From Acidobacteriota bacterium (GTDB lineage Bacteria; Acidobacteriota; Terriglobia; Acidiferrales; UBA7541): a stretch of 40,385 bases of DNA. The stretch lies in NCBI GenBank assembly GCA_003223215.1, contig QHYH01000164.1, forward strand, positions 1 to 40,385, given 5' to 3'. A model generated the notes under the pieces. That model did no database searches and was not told the origin of the DNA. It saw nothing but the letters and a program-made list of their open reading frames with translations. Shown here one piece after another: positions 18,133 through 26,464 of the stretch (its first letter is position 1; each line of letters begins with the position of its first letter). A program made the position numbers and the translations under genes.

Positions 18133-18522
18133 ATGCCCACTCCCCTCGATCCACGAAAAAAGCCGACCAGCGTAAAGATTCACGTGTCGAGCGGCGCTGG
18201 CGTGGACATCACCTGGGCCGACGGCCACTCGAGTCACTACGATTTCGCCTATTTGCGCGATGAATGTCCCTGCGCCACCTGCAGTGACGAGCGCGGCAAG
18301 AAAGAAGCCTTCCAGTCTGCCGCACCGGGAATAGCCGCTTCGCCCGTGCTGCCCATGTACAAGCCCAAGACGCGCGCCAAAGCCGCGACGCAGGTAGGCA
18401 ACTACGCCATTCAAATTACCTTTACCGACGGTCATTCCACAGGCATCTACGCCTACGACCATCTCCGCAGCATCTGCCCTTGTGCCGAATGTGCGAAAGC
18501 CTTCCGGGCCGCGATCGGTTAG
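18133..18522 (+). CDS. DUF971 protein (GBBH-like N-terminal domain)
   Basis: The 129-aa protein belongs to the DUF971 family, the domain also found at the N-terminus of gamma-butyrobetaine hydroxylase. It shows the typical WADGHSSHYDFAYLRDECPC and a second TDGHSTGIYAYDHLRSICPC, so it contains two CPCxxC clusters that could bind zinc or iron. Stand-alone members often sit next to Fe-S assembly or iron genes, and this one follows the iron operon by 66 nt on the same strand. A role in iron or Fe-S metabolism is therefore plausible but inferred. The ATG at 18133 is preceded by AGG at a somewhat long distance. Confidence 0.78.
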   Translation: MPTPLDPRKKPTSVKIHVSSGAGVDITWADGHSSHYDFAYLRDECPCATCSDERGKKEAFQSAAPGIAASPVLPMYKPKTRAKAATQVGNYAIQITFTDGHSTGIYAYDHLRSICPCAECAKAFRAAIG

Positions 18523-18555
18523 GCTTCTCCAGCGAAGGCACCTTGCTGGTTCTCG

Positions 18556-18997
18556 ATGTGCGCGCAAGCAAACCGATTTCGCGGTTTCCAAGCGATTGGC
18601 ATCTTCCTGTTCTTTGGCGCGGCCATGGCCTCTCTTGCTGGTGCGACACTGATTTGGCGCAGGCCCTTTCTCGATGGTCTATGGGCATCGAACGCACGGG
18701 CCTACCACCGGCTCGCACCCTTCGGGAGCGCCGCGGGCGCGGGCTTCTTGGTGCTTGGCGCAGCTCTGGTGATCGCGGGTCGAGGCTGGTTCCTTCGCCG
18801 GTTCTGGGGATGGGGTCTGGCAGCTGCCCTTTGTGGCGACCCAGACCGTGGGAAGCGTGGTGAACGCCATCCTGGGCCATTTCTGGGAGGGGGCAACCGG
18901 GTCGATTCTTGCGGGCGCGATACTCTATTTTCTTTTGCGTCCGCCAGTGCGAACTGCTTTCCGCAGGAGGGCTTCTCCAGAGCGCGCAATAGTCTGA
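18556..18997 (+). pseudogene. Small membrane protein, single frameshift
   Basis: The frame from the ATG at 18556 encodes FQAIGIFLFFGAAMASLAGA and a second hydrophobic stretch (GAAGAGFLVLGAALVIAG), then loses its membrane character after about 18830. Moving by one base near 18832 restores a coherent protein: VATQTVGSVVNAILGHFWEG, then a third helix (ILAGAILYFLLRP), ending at TGA 18997. The combined product of about 147 aa would have three to four membrane helices. I do not recognise the family. The shift may be a true mutation or an assembly error. It follows the DUF971 gene by 33 nt on the same strand. Confidence 0.6.
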
Positions 18998-19132
18998 GCT
19001 TGTATCTTTACCTGATTCATTTGAGTCGGGAATCCTCGGGAATCTCCCCACGGGTATGGGGGTATTTCGCTCGCTAGACTTCACGCCCAAAAAATGCGAG
19101 CATTTTACCCTGCAAGCTAGCAAAATCCACAC

Positions 19133-21403
19133 ATGAGCAGCATCGCCAATAACCCTGCTGCCGCAGGCGGCCGGGGCAATGGAATTCCGCGCGTTATTGT
19201 TGCCACTACAGCTCTGCTCACGTTCATTTCGTTCTGGCGTGCCGCAGCGATCGTTCTAAACGACTTGGCATCCTCTGCATACTACGCAGGCGGTGAAGCG
19301 GAAGGCTACATCGGCAAGACCGCACCGTGGTTCATCCTGGCCATTATGTTGTTTTCGTACGCCGTGCGGGCGGTCTACGTGGAAAGCTGCAGCATGTTCG
19401 TGCGCGGTGGTGTGTATCGCGCCGTCAAGCAGTCCCTCGGCGGAACGCTGGCGAAATTCAGCGTGTCCGCGCTGATGTTTGACTACATTCTGACCGGCCC
19501 AATCAGCGGTGTGGCGGCCGGCCGGTATCTTGCGGGGCTGACTAGCGAGCTTTTGCAGTATTTCCATCTAACCGGCCCGCTGTCTTCAGGAGAAGTCGGT
19601 CTCGTTGCCGCTAGTTTTGCCGTCGCCGTCACGATTTACTTCTGGTGGGAGAACACAAAAGGAATTCCGGAGTCCAGCGAAAAAGCTCTGCATATCATGA
19701 AGCTCGTCACCGTGATGGTGGTGATCCTGATTGCCTGGTGTTTGTACACCATTTCGCTCCGACATACCACGCTGCCCCCCCTGCCCCATCTCAAAAACTT
19801 GAAGCTCGGGCCCAATGCCATGGGATGGCTCTATGGCGTGCACTTCGCAAACCTTGCCGGGATCATTGCCATCTTCATCGGCCTCGGCCATTCCGTGCTG
19901 GCGATGAGCGGCGAGGAATCGCTCGCGCAGGTTTATCGCGAAATCGAAAGTCCCAAGCTTCCGAATCTGAAGAAGGCCGGGCTGGTGATCTTCATTTACA
20001 GTCTGGTTTTCACGTCGCTGGTCTCGTTTTTTGCGGTAATGATCATTCCCGACGATGTCCGTCAAGGTTTCCTCGAAAATCTCATAGGCGGACTAGCCAT
20101 GAATTTGCAGGGGCCGTTTTTGGCACGGCTCATCTTTCATGGCTTTGTCGTCGTCGTGGGCACCTTTATTCTGGCCGGAGCCGTGAACACGGCGATTGTG
20201 GGCTCAAACGGCGTCCTGAATCGCGTTTCTGAAGACGGCGTGCTTAGCGAATGGTTCCGACAGCCGCACAAGCGCTTCGGAACAAGCTATCGAATCATCA
20301 ATACTGTCGTGGGCCTGCAAATCATCACCATCATCATCAGCCACGGTGACGTTACTTTCCTTGCGAACCTCTACGCCTTTGGAGTGATCTGGAGTTTTGC
20401 GATGAACGGCCTGGCAGTATTCGTCCTGCGCTATACCAGCCCGGGCCACCGTGAATTCCAAGTTCCTCTGAATTTTAGTTTCCGCGGTATACAAATCCCC
20501 GTCGGACTCGGCTTAATCACACTCACTCTGTTTTTGATGGCTGTAGTGAACCTGTTCACCAAGCCGATTGCAACCATGGCAGGGGGCGCGTTTTCCATTC
20601 TCTTGTACATGGTGTTTACGATTTCCGAGCGGCGCGCCAAAAGGGCTGGGGCTGCCCATGTTGAGATGGACCAGTTCAACCTTGAAGTGGAAGCAGAACT
20701 TACGCCGGAGGCCGTCGGCGTTCGTCCGGGCAATATTCTCGTTCCTGTCAGCAACATTCATGCGATGTATCACCTCGGTAACGTACTCGACCGGGTTAAA
20801 CCGGGCCGCCGCGACGTCGTCGTGTTGCACGTGCGCTTGTTGCGCCGTGCGGCCTCCGGGGAATACGAACTCGAAGCCGAACAGCTGTTTGGCGGCATCG
20901 AGCAACAGCTTTTCTCCCGGGCGCTGGCCATGGCCGAGAAGCGCGGCAAATCCATCCGCTTGGCGATCGTTGCGGCAAATGATCTCTCCGAAGGCATTCT
21001 TCGCGCCGCTACGTCGTTGCAATCCAGCACGATTGTCCTGGGCCGTTCTTCAAGAGAGAGCACGGAAGAGCAGGCGCGTTTGATCGGCGAAGCCTGGGAA
21101 AAGCTGGGCGATTCCAAGCCCCAGTTCAACCTCGAAATCCACATGCCCAACGGGGACAAGCTTTACAAAGTGCTCGGTCCCCATGCCCCGAACCTCACCG
21201 CCAACGAAATCAACCTACTCCATCGTCTGTGGCTGCGCTTCAGCGATTCCGTTTCGCCCCTCGAGTTGCACCACCATGATGTTGTCCATTTCGCTTTGGA
21301 GGAAGTCCAGAAGGAATTGGAAGACGGGGCCGAGGATGGCGTTGTCAACCGCTTGCGCGTGCATCTCGATGCGAATCAGAAAAAACGCAAGGGATCCTGT
21401 TAA
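19133..21403 (+). CDS. APC-superfamily amino-acid permease with C-terminal Usp-like domain
   Basis: The 756-aa product has two modules. Residues about 20-500 form an APC-type transporter with about 12 hydrophobic helices (for example GIIAIFIGLGHSVLAMSGEE and VVVVGTFILAGAVNTAIVGS), which would import amino acids or related cations. Residues about 525-640 are cytoplasmic and resemble a universal-stress (UspA) fold: GNILVPVSNIHAMYHLGNVL opens it and SSTIVLGRSSRESTEEQ resembles the nucleotide-binding end. The last 100 residues are charged and unassigned. APC transporters with Usp-like tails are known in other bacteria and are thought to be regulated through nucleotide binding. The gene is followed by a 37-nt convergent spacer to mscL. 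Confidence 0.82.
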   Translation: MSSIANNPAAAGGRGNGIPRVIVATTALLTFISFWRAAAIVLNDLASSAYYAGGEAEGYIGKTAPWFILAIMLFSYAVRAVYVESCSMFVRGGVYRAVKQSLGGTLAKFSVSALMFDYILTGPISGVAAGRYLAGLTSELLQYFHLTGPLSSGEVGLVAASFAVAVTIYFWWENTKGIPESSEKALHIMKLVTVMVVILIAWCLYTISLRHTTLPPLPHLKNLKLGPNAMGWLYGVHFANLAGIIAIFIGLGHSVLAMSGEESLAQVYREIESPKLPNLKKAGLVIFIYSLVFTSLVSFFAVMIIPDDVRQGFLENLIGGLAMNLQGPFLARLIFHGFVVVVGTFILAGAVNTAIVGSNGVLNRVSEDGVLSEWFRQPHKRFGTSYRIINTVVGLQIITIIISHGDVTFLANLYAFGVIWSFAMNGLAVFVLRYTSPGHREFQVPLNFSFRGIQIPVGLGLITLTLFLMAVVNLFTKPIATMAGGAFSILLYMVFTISERRAKRAGAAHVEMDQFNLEVEAELTPEAVGVRPGNILVPVSNIHAMYHLGNVLDRVKPGRRDVVVLHVRLLRRAASGEYELEAEQLFGGIEQQLFSRALAMAEKRGKSIRLAIVAANDLSEGILRAATSLQSSTIVLGRSSRESTEEQARLIGEAWEKLGDSKPQFNLEIHMPNGDKLYKVLGPHAPNLTANEINLLHRLWLRFSDSVSPLELHHHDVVHFALEEVQKELEDGAEDGVVNRLRVHLDANQKKRKGSC

Positions 21404-21440
21404 ACCGCGGAGTTGCCGTTCCTTTTTTCCATCTCCTGCT

Positions 21441-21860
21441 CTAAACCAGTTGCGCGGTACAGTCCCCGCAGCGCTTTGCCGCGATGGGAATGGTCATCGC
21501 ACATTGCGGGCATTCTTTGGTGGTCGGCACCGCCGCAGGAGCAGGTTTCTTGGTCCAGCGATTCACCTGCTGAACCACAAGGAACACTGTGAAAGCAACG
21601 ATTAGAAAGTTGATTACAGTGTTCAGAAAAATGCCGTAGTTCACCTTGGCTGCATGCGCATTTCTTGCGGCTTCCAGCGATTCATAGGTCTTTCCGTCCA
21701 GGCTGAGGAAAAACTCCGAAAAATTGATCTTTCCGATCAGTTGCCCGAGCGGCGGCATGATTACGTCTTCCACCAGCGACGAAACGATTTTGCCGAACGC
21801 CGCGCCGATGATGATGCCGACAGCCATGTCCATTACAAATTCTTTGAATTCCTTGAGCAC
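21441..21860 (-). CDS. mscL: Large-conductance mechanosensitive channel MscL with C-terminal zinc ribbon
   Basis: The 139-aa product matches MscL: KEFKEFVMDMAVGIIIGAAFGKIV is the S1 and TM1 region, followed by DVIMPPLGQLIG, a periplasmic loop, and TM2 (GIFLNTVINFLIVAFTVFLVV). The channel opens under membrane tension to release osmolytes. After the usual cytoplasmic helix (QVNRWTKK) there is an extra 28-residue tail with the pattern CPQC...CGDC, a small zinc-ribbon. The GTG at 21860 is chosen because AAGGAG lies 8 nt upstream and the family N-terminus begins here. A much longer in-frame extension upstream has no MscL-like sequence and is not part of the gene. Confidence 0.9.
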   Translation of the reverse strand: MLKEFKEFVMDMAVGIIIGAAFGKIVSSLVEDVIMPPLGQLIGKINFSEFFLSLDGKTYESLEAARNAHAAKVNYGIFLNTVINFLIVAFTVFLVVQQVNRWTKKPAPAAVPTTKECPQCAMTIPIAAKRCGDCTAQLV

Positions 21861-22066
21861 GGTCTTTCTCCTTTTTGCTTCGATGAAGGCGAAGGACGGC
21901 CCCGTCCCGATTCGCTTGGCCGCGTCCGGGCGGCTCGTCTTTGAGCGCGGATTACGTCCAAGGAGAGAAAAAATAGAGAGGCATCGTAACAAAAGAACAA
22001 AAGAGGCCGCCAGAGCAAGAGCTACAATGCGCCTCGCCGATGATCGGGTCGCGAGGAGATTCGCAT

Positions 22067-22791
22067 CTACTTCGACGCTGGGAGCTGGCTCACGACTCTG
22101 CCTCCCTGGTCGAGAAACTGAATGCTCGGTGAACCGTCGGCCGCCACCTTGATGACCAGCCGGTCTCGCCCTTGTGGGTCTCTCATCTTCAGCACGGCGG
22201 ATGTGTCTGCCGCGCGGCCCAGCACCACCCGGTTGGCGTCTCCCGGATGGGTTTTCATAAATTTCTTCCACTCCGCCTGCCGCTGCTCCGCGGGCAGCGC
22301 ATCGATCCTTGTCTTCGCATCGAATGCGTCCATGACGGAATAGTCGCCGCGGTCCGAGAAGTTGATCACCGAGTAGTGCTCTCCGCCCTCCTGCCCGGCA
22401 TCCAGCGAAAAAACCTGGTCCTGCATGTACTGATCGAAACTCAGGTGTCCGTTGTTCTGAATTTTCCCGTTCTTGTCCTTCCAACCATCGAAGGTCAGGC
22501 CGCCCATTTCCGTTTCCGTCCCTTCCTCATTCAGGAAGAGCAACCCAGTATCGTGCCGGTCCGGCCGCGCAATTTCCTTTCCGTTGACGAACGAACCCGG
22601 AACTTTGCCTTATCGGAAATGACCAGCCGTAGCGTGCCGTCCGGTTCGACGACGTTGATCCGGTGCACGTTGACTTCATCAAACGCGGTCTTGTGTGACT
22701 CGGCAAATCCGCCAAACACGGTAATCGCCAAGGCCGCCGTCAGCACCCCCGCATACATCTCCAGAAACCGCTCCCGCGACGCAAACTTCAT
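22067..22791 (-). pseudogene. Signal-anchored protein of unknown function, single frameshift
   Basis: The frame from ATG 22791 encodes a hydrophobic N-terminal segment (MYAGVLTAALAITVFGGFAE) and VNVHRINVVEPDGTLRLVIS, then runs out of frame near 22610. A one-base shift joins it to VPGSFVNGKEIARPDRHDTG and on to LLFLNEEGTETEMGGLTFDG, ending at 22067. The C-terminal part contains VVLGRAADTSAVLKMRDPQG and SPSIQFLDQGGRVV, which look like repeats of the same beta-rich unit as the N-terminal part. The intact product would be about 240 aa, anchored in the inner membrane. I do not recognise the family. It is 13 nt from the YVTN gene and probably co-transcribed with it. Confidence 0.65.
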
Positions 22792-22804
22792 CGTTCCTGC
22801 TCGG

Positions 22805-23821
22805 TCACTCCTTCGCTCCGCCGGCTACCCAGGCCATCCCGTCCACTCCCGGCGTCAGCTCGATCGGTTTTTCCAGTTCCCAAGTGTGCAAATCCAGTAC
22901 GTCAATTTTCCCTGCGCCCGTGCCGCTCAAATACGCGATGTCGCCCCCAGGGCGAATCAAAATCTCCGACGCTCCGTCCGAGATTTTCAGCCTGCGCGCA
23001 ATTTTCATGGACTCTAGGTCCATCACATACGCATTGCCCCCGCGGTCCAGTGTCACCAGCCAGCGCCCGTCCGGCGTCGGCTCCGACGCATACACCGAGG
23101 TCGGCACCTCAATCCAATTCGCAATTTTGTTCGTTGCCGTGTCGATCACGGCAATCCGCGGAGCGTCCTGATCGTGCGTAAACACCCGCTTGCCATCCGG
23201 CGAAATCGAAATCCGCTGCACCATCTTCGCCACCGGAATCGTCGTAATCAGGTTGCGCTTCGCCAGGCCCAGCACGCTCACGCTACCCGCGCCCACGTTG
23301 GCCGTATAAGCCCGGCGCCCGTCCGGCGAGATCACCAGCATGTGCGACTCTTGCTGCCCCGTGGGAATCTCTGCCACAACTTTCCGGGTGTTCGGGTCCA
23401 GCACATCTACCGCATTTCCGAGTTCCGCGGTCACATACAGCATTCCATCCGGTCCCCATTCCGCGCGATGTGGCCGCAGCGGCTTCCCCAAATCAATGGT
23501 CGCCGCGAGCTTTCTCGCCTGCAGATCCACCACATCAATCGTGCTTCCATCTGTCCCCGGCCTTCCGACACCGGAATTTCCGTAAATCGGCACATACGCA
23601 AATCGCCCGTCCTTCGAAACCATCACTTCGTGACCGTTCACTCCAACCACTACTTTCGCGAGCTCCCGCCGCGCGTCGGGATCCACGACGAGCACGGTAT
23701 GCTCCTTTTGATTCGTCACCACGAGTAGCCCTTTTCCCACGGGATTGGCATCCGCATTGCCAAGCACCCAGGTACTCCCTAGCGTTAGTGAAACAACGAC
23801 CAGCATCATCCTTGCGAACAT
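22805..23821 (-). CDS. Secreted YVTN-type beta-propeller protein
   Basis: The 338-aa product has a signal peptide (MFARMMLVVVSLTLGSTWVLG) and then about seven YVTN/NHL-like repeats with recurrent units such as NAVDVLDPNTRKVVAEIPTG, SPDGRRAYTANVGAGSVSVL and TPDGRWLVTLDRGGNAYVMD. Proteins of this kind fold as seven-bladed propellers in the periplasm or outside the cell, usually as binding scaffolds. No catalytic residues can be assigned. The ATG at 23821 is favoured over an upstream TTG because GAGGTG lies just upstream. It is followed closely by the frameshifted gene at 22791. Confidence 0.82.
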   Translation of the reverse strand: MFARMMLVVVSLTLGSTWVLGNADANPVGKGLLVVTNQKEHTVLVVDPDARRELAKVVVGVNGHEVMVSKDGRFAYVPIYGNSGVGRPGTDGSTIDVVDLQARKLAATIDLGKPLRPHRAEWGPDGMLYVTAELGNAVDVLDPNTRKVVAEIPTGQQESHMLVISPDGRRAYTANVGAGSVSVLGLAKRNLITTIPVAKMVQRISISPDGKRVFTHDQDAPRIAVIDTATNKIANWIEVPTSVYASEPTPDGRWLVTLDRGGNAYVMDLESMKIARRLKISDGASEILIRPGGDIAYLSGTGAGKIDVLDLHTWELEKPIELTPGVDGMAWVAGGAKE

Positions 23822-23993
23822 AAAGCACCTCAACAAGTAGTCTCTCCCAATCGCCCCATTGTTCGTTTCCCAGAGAAGCGGGAAATCTGCTTTCTCTGCA
23901 ACCTGCCCTTACCCATGTCGGCCGTAAAGCCTTGGCGTTTTTAGGCCGAGGATATGAGGCCCCTCTTTCTTTTCCTTCCGAACTGCTCTGTAT

Positions 23994-24155
23994 TTCTGTC
24001 CGAACGACCTATGGGCGGGCAGCCCAAAAGTAAAGCCTCTTCGTGGTCCTCCTCTGAAGTAGGGCGGTTGTGGGAGGAACCCAGCGAAGCCGTCTCGGGA
24101 AAACAAACCGAGAGGCCGTAGGAATCCTCGCCGCTTGCGGCGGGGAGGATGTCAA
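23994..24155 (+). ncRNA. IS605/TnpB-type right end, candidate omega RNA (reRNA) scaffold, copy B
   Basis: This 162-bp segment matches the reverse complement of 40217-40378 with about 7 mismatches and no gaps. It ends in a hairpin (ATCCTC-GCCGC-TT-GCGGC-GGG-GAGGAT, 24124-24150) followed by GTCAA. This GGAGGATGTCAA terminus is characteristic of IS200/IS605-type (IS1341-like) right ends, whose RNA guides TnpB. Homology between the two copies stops exactly at 24155, so bases from 24156 (TGCCTCTAGCAACGTTTTCG) would be the guide. No intact tnpB lies upstream. One candidate end-of-tnpB frame (stop 24060-24062) is open through the segment. Confidence 0.6.
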
Positions 24156-24160
24156 TGCCT

Positions 24161-24607
24161 CTAGCAACGTTTTCGCCGTTCTTTTTGTCCGAGCGTTTCT
24201 TTGGACGCCACTTTCTTCTTTCGCGTCGTCAAAATTCGCGCTTCGGGCATTGCGCTTCCTCCCTTCGCAATCGCCTGGCGCACTTTCGTCGAGAGCTTTG
24301 CCAAAACCATTTCATAGGATTCTCGGAGCAGGTCCGCCAATTCCTCGCGTCGCAGTGCTTCTCGCGTTTGCAGCGCCACCCACTGCGCCCGCGCCAGGTA
24401 CGGCGCCGGAACAATGTCTTGCCGCTCCGTCAATTCCGCAAATTTCTCCGGCGAAGCTTTGAACGACAGCCACACCGGGGCCGGCTCGAGCGGCGTCACC
24501 GCGTACATTCTTCCGCCCACCTTAAACAGGAGGTCGCAGCTCCACTGAATCTGCTCGGTGGTTCCTGGAAACGACAGGCACAACTCGCGCAACCATTCCG
24601 CGTCCAT
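24161..24607 (-). CDS. YjbR/MmcQ family (DUF419) protein
   Basis: The 148-aa product matches the MmcQ/YjbR family, a CyaY-like alpha/beta fold of uncertain function that may bind DNA. The typical elements are LRELCLSFPGTTEQIQW, LFKVGGRMYAVTPLE, VWLSFKASPEKFAELTER and APYLARAQWVALQ. The C-terminus is extended by about 30 basic residues (RKKKVASKETLGQKERRKRC). The stop codon lies 5 bp from the end of the TnpB-type right end, so the mobile element inserted at the very end of this gene. The basic tail may therefore have been altered by the insertion. Confidence 0.8.
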   Translation of the reverse strand: MDAEWLRELCLSFPGTTEQIQWSCDLLFKVGGRMYAVTPLEPAPVWLSFKASPEKFAELTERQDIVPAPYLARAQWVALQTREALRREELADLLRESYEMVLAKLSTKVRQAIAKGGSAMPEARILTTRKKKVASKETLGQKERRKRC

Positions 24608-24941
24608 CCGCCGAGTCTATGTCAGAACGCGTTCCGCCTCAATCCATTCCCATGGGCAATTCCCCTTTCTCGAAGTCTCCCGTCGCTTTTCCACCCCCTA
24701 GCCTTCCGCTCCTGTGGCATAACGCCCTTCCATCGCGGCTTTTCCCCCACTCCACGCTCGCGCCTGTTTCTCCTCACATAATATCTGCTGTCGCATGAAT
24801 TGCTTACGCGCCGATCCCATTGGCCAGTCACCTGCACCGATGCCATTCGGGAGCCGCGGGTGCCGGGGTCCGTCCTCCACCCTTTCGAGTGGCATTGATT
24901 CCAGGCAGCGCCCCGGCTTACTCCGCTTGAGGGGAATGCCT
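24608..24941. other. Intergenic, no gene found
   Basis: This 334-nt divergent spacer separates the YjbR gene and a small membrane protein gene. It is pyrimidine-rich on the plus strand in its first half. No ORF in it shows protein-like composition, and I see no tRNA or clear hairpin. Promoters for both flanking genes must lie here, but none is convincing. Confidence 0.5.
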
Positions 24942-25424
24942 ATGAGACCATATCGAGATATCGCTACCGTCGCGGCCCTGCAAGTTGTCTGTTTCTCGGT
25001 CCTCGCCCATTTCGAACCGCAATTCTTCCTGCTTCATCTCTACCAGACCATCATTTATGTGGCGCTCCTGATCCTGTTGTTTTACATGGAGGATCGCTGG
25101 GCTTTCATGATTGGCATGCTGGCGCCAGTAGCATGGTTGGGCATGGTGTTTGCTACTGGCCTGCTCGGCGGTGCAACGCGCCAGGCTCTGCGTTTCATGC
25201 GCGGTCAGGCCGTGACCAACGACGTCAGCTTCATCGCTGCCGTTTCTGCCGTCCTCTCCGTCCTCATGATCGTTTTCTGCGCGCGGCATTGGAAGCGCGA
25301 ATACGCCGGCCTTGGCAAAACCGCCGTCACGTTCGGGATTAGCGTCTGCGTCGTGGCGGTTTACTATGGAATCCTGGCGATTTGGTTTTGGAACATGATT
25401 CCAACCCAGCTCGCTAATGGATAA
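24942..25424 (+). CDS. Small integral membrane protein, unknown function
   Basis: The 160-aa product has about five hydrophobic stretches: TVAALQVVCFSVLAHF, LYQTIIYVALLILLFYM, FMIGMLAPVAWLGMVFATGL, FIAAVSAVLSVLMIVFCA, and TFGISVCVVAVYYGILAIWF. I do not recognise a named family. The ATG at 24942 is preferred because GAGGGG lies 7 nt upstream; an ATG two codons earlier is too close to it. A terminator hairpin follows at 25452. The gene is isolated between a divergent and a convergent neighbour. Confidence 0.7.
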   Translation: MRPYRDIATVAALQVVCFSVLAHFEPQFFLLHLYQTIIYVALLILLFYMEDRWAFMIGMLAPVAWLGMVFATGLLGGATRQALRFMRGQAVTNDVSFIAAVSAVLSVLMIVFCARHWKREYAGLGKTAVTFGISVCVVAVYYGILAIWFWNMIPTQLANG

Positions 25425-25451
25425 ATCGAAGGAAACATTCGATTTAGGCAA

Positions 25452-25482
25452 AAAAGCCGGAGGAATTTCCTCCGGCCTTTTG
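25452..25482. terminator. Bidirectional intrinsic terminator
   Basis: A strong stem (GCCGGAGG with CCTCCGGC, about 25456-25476) has an A-rich run before it and a T-rich run after it. It lies between the convergent membrane protein gene (stop 25424) and the outer-membrane barrel gene (stop 25512), so it can terminate both transcripts. Confidence 0.8.
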
Positions 25483-25511
25483 CTTTTCTTTTCTACCGAT
25501 CTTTTGCGGTC

Positions 25512-26021
25512 TTACCAGGTGTAAAGGAGGCCCGCTTCGATCCGCGCGTTATTCTGCTGGGCGCCGCCGAAGTGCGTGTACAGATACTCCACCTGAATCA
25601 CGCGAAGCGAGAACCGGTCGTTGTATTTGTAATCCATGCCGCCTCCCAGGGTCATGGCAAAGCTGTTCGCGGTGCCCCCGTTGGTCCCCAAGTGTTGTCC
25701 TCCAAAGAGCGCCTGGCCGAAGGGGTTCCACTTGCCGTAATTCCGGTACGTTATCCTCGGCCCGAACAGGTAATTGATGTCATGGGCGCTTACACCGGAC
25801 GGCAGCCCGCTCACTCTGCAAATGCCAAAGTCGCCCACGCCGCCCAGCCAATCGTTCAGGTTATAGGCCAGGTTCAGGCCGAGGCCGTGACACCCGCTTC
25901 CCCCGGGGTTGAGGTGCTCGTATTCGTAACCTGCAAAGAACTCCGTCTTGGGTGCCCGCTGGGCAAAAGTCGCACCTGCCGCAAAGAGCATAAGTATCCA
26001 CGCAATCAATAAGTTACGCAT
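25512..26021 (-). CDS. Outer-membrane beta-barrel protein
   Basis: The 169-aa product has a clear signal peptide (LLIAWILMLFAAGATFA-QR). After it come amphipathic strands with alternating aromatic residues: EFFAGYEYEHLNPGGSG, GLGLNLAYNLNDWLGGVGDF, FGPRITYRNYGKWNPFGQAL, FAMTLGGGMDYKYNDRFSLR, ending in ARIEAGLLYTW with a C-terminal aromatic residue. This is the pattern of small OmpA/OmpX-like eight-stranded barrels. The ligand or role is unknown. It is a single-gene unit facing the terminator at 25452. Confidence 0.8.
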   Translation of the reverse strand: MRNLLIAWILMLFAAGATFAQRAPKTEFFAGYEYEHLNPGGSGCHGLGLNLAYNLNDWLGGVGDFGICRVSGLPSGVSAHDINYLFGPRITYRNYGKWNPFGQALFGGQHLGTNGGTANSFAMTLGGGMDYKYNDRFSLRVIQVEYLYTHFGGAQQNNARIEAGLLYTW

Positions 26022-26464
26022 TATCCCTCCAAGTTTGGTTTGCCTTGGGTAACCCCACTTGCGTCTATCGATCTACTAATGCCCCGGGGCGCCCGAGCCA
26101 CACGAGAAGGGAAGCACGCCCCGTGTTTCTACTGCTTGCCAACCGGGCGGGAGGGCGGGACCCGGTCGCGAACCAGCTTACACCAATTCCTGCCCTGCCG
26201 CAGCCCTATGTGGGTGTGTCGATTGTTCCACAGCCGCGCCGCCGTTCGGGTCAGGAAGCAAGGTCGGCCCTGAGACTCTCTTTCGCCCCACGGTGTACCT
26301 ATTCACCGCTCCGTAATGCAAGATGGCTGAGATCCAGAACGAGAGGACCCCGCTCGGGATGAGAGTCGAATACCAGAGATGGCTCCCCGCAAGGCAAGAT
26401 GGGAGCCTCACCGGGTTCCTATCTCTGACCAACAACGCAGAGCCTGCAACTCACGACTTCCGCT
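26022..26464. other. Intergenic, no gene found
   Basis: This 443-nt stretch contains short ORFs on both strands without protein-like composition. It includes an inverted repeat GGCTCC/GGAGCC near 26378-26410. I see no tRNA T-loop, no conserved RNA structure, and no repeat shared with other parts of the window. The upstream region of the barrel gene is included. Confidence 0.4.

Noticed and set aside
21441-22484. 347-aa reading of the MscL frame
   Set aside because: The first 208 residues are out-of-frame sequence of the neighbouring gene; MscL has its own GTG with a strong ribosome site at 21860.
22172-23017. 281-aa plus-strand ORF
   Set aside because: It is antisense to the YVTN and frameshifted genes and has the composition of an antisense shadow.
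26320-26420. Inverted repeats near GGCTCC/GGAGCC as a possible structured RNA
   Set aside because: Stem is only 6 bp with a long loop, and there is no second copy or known motif.
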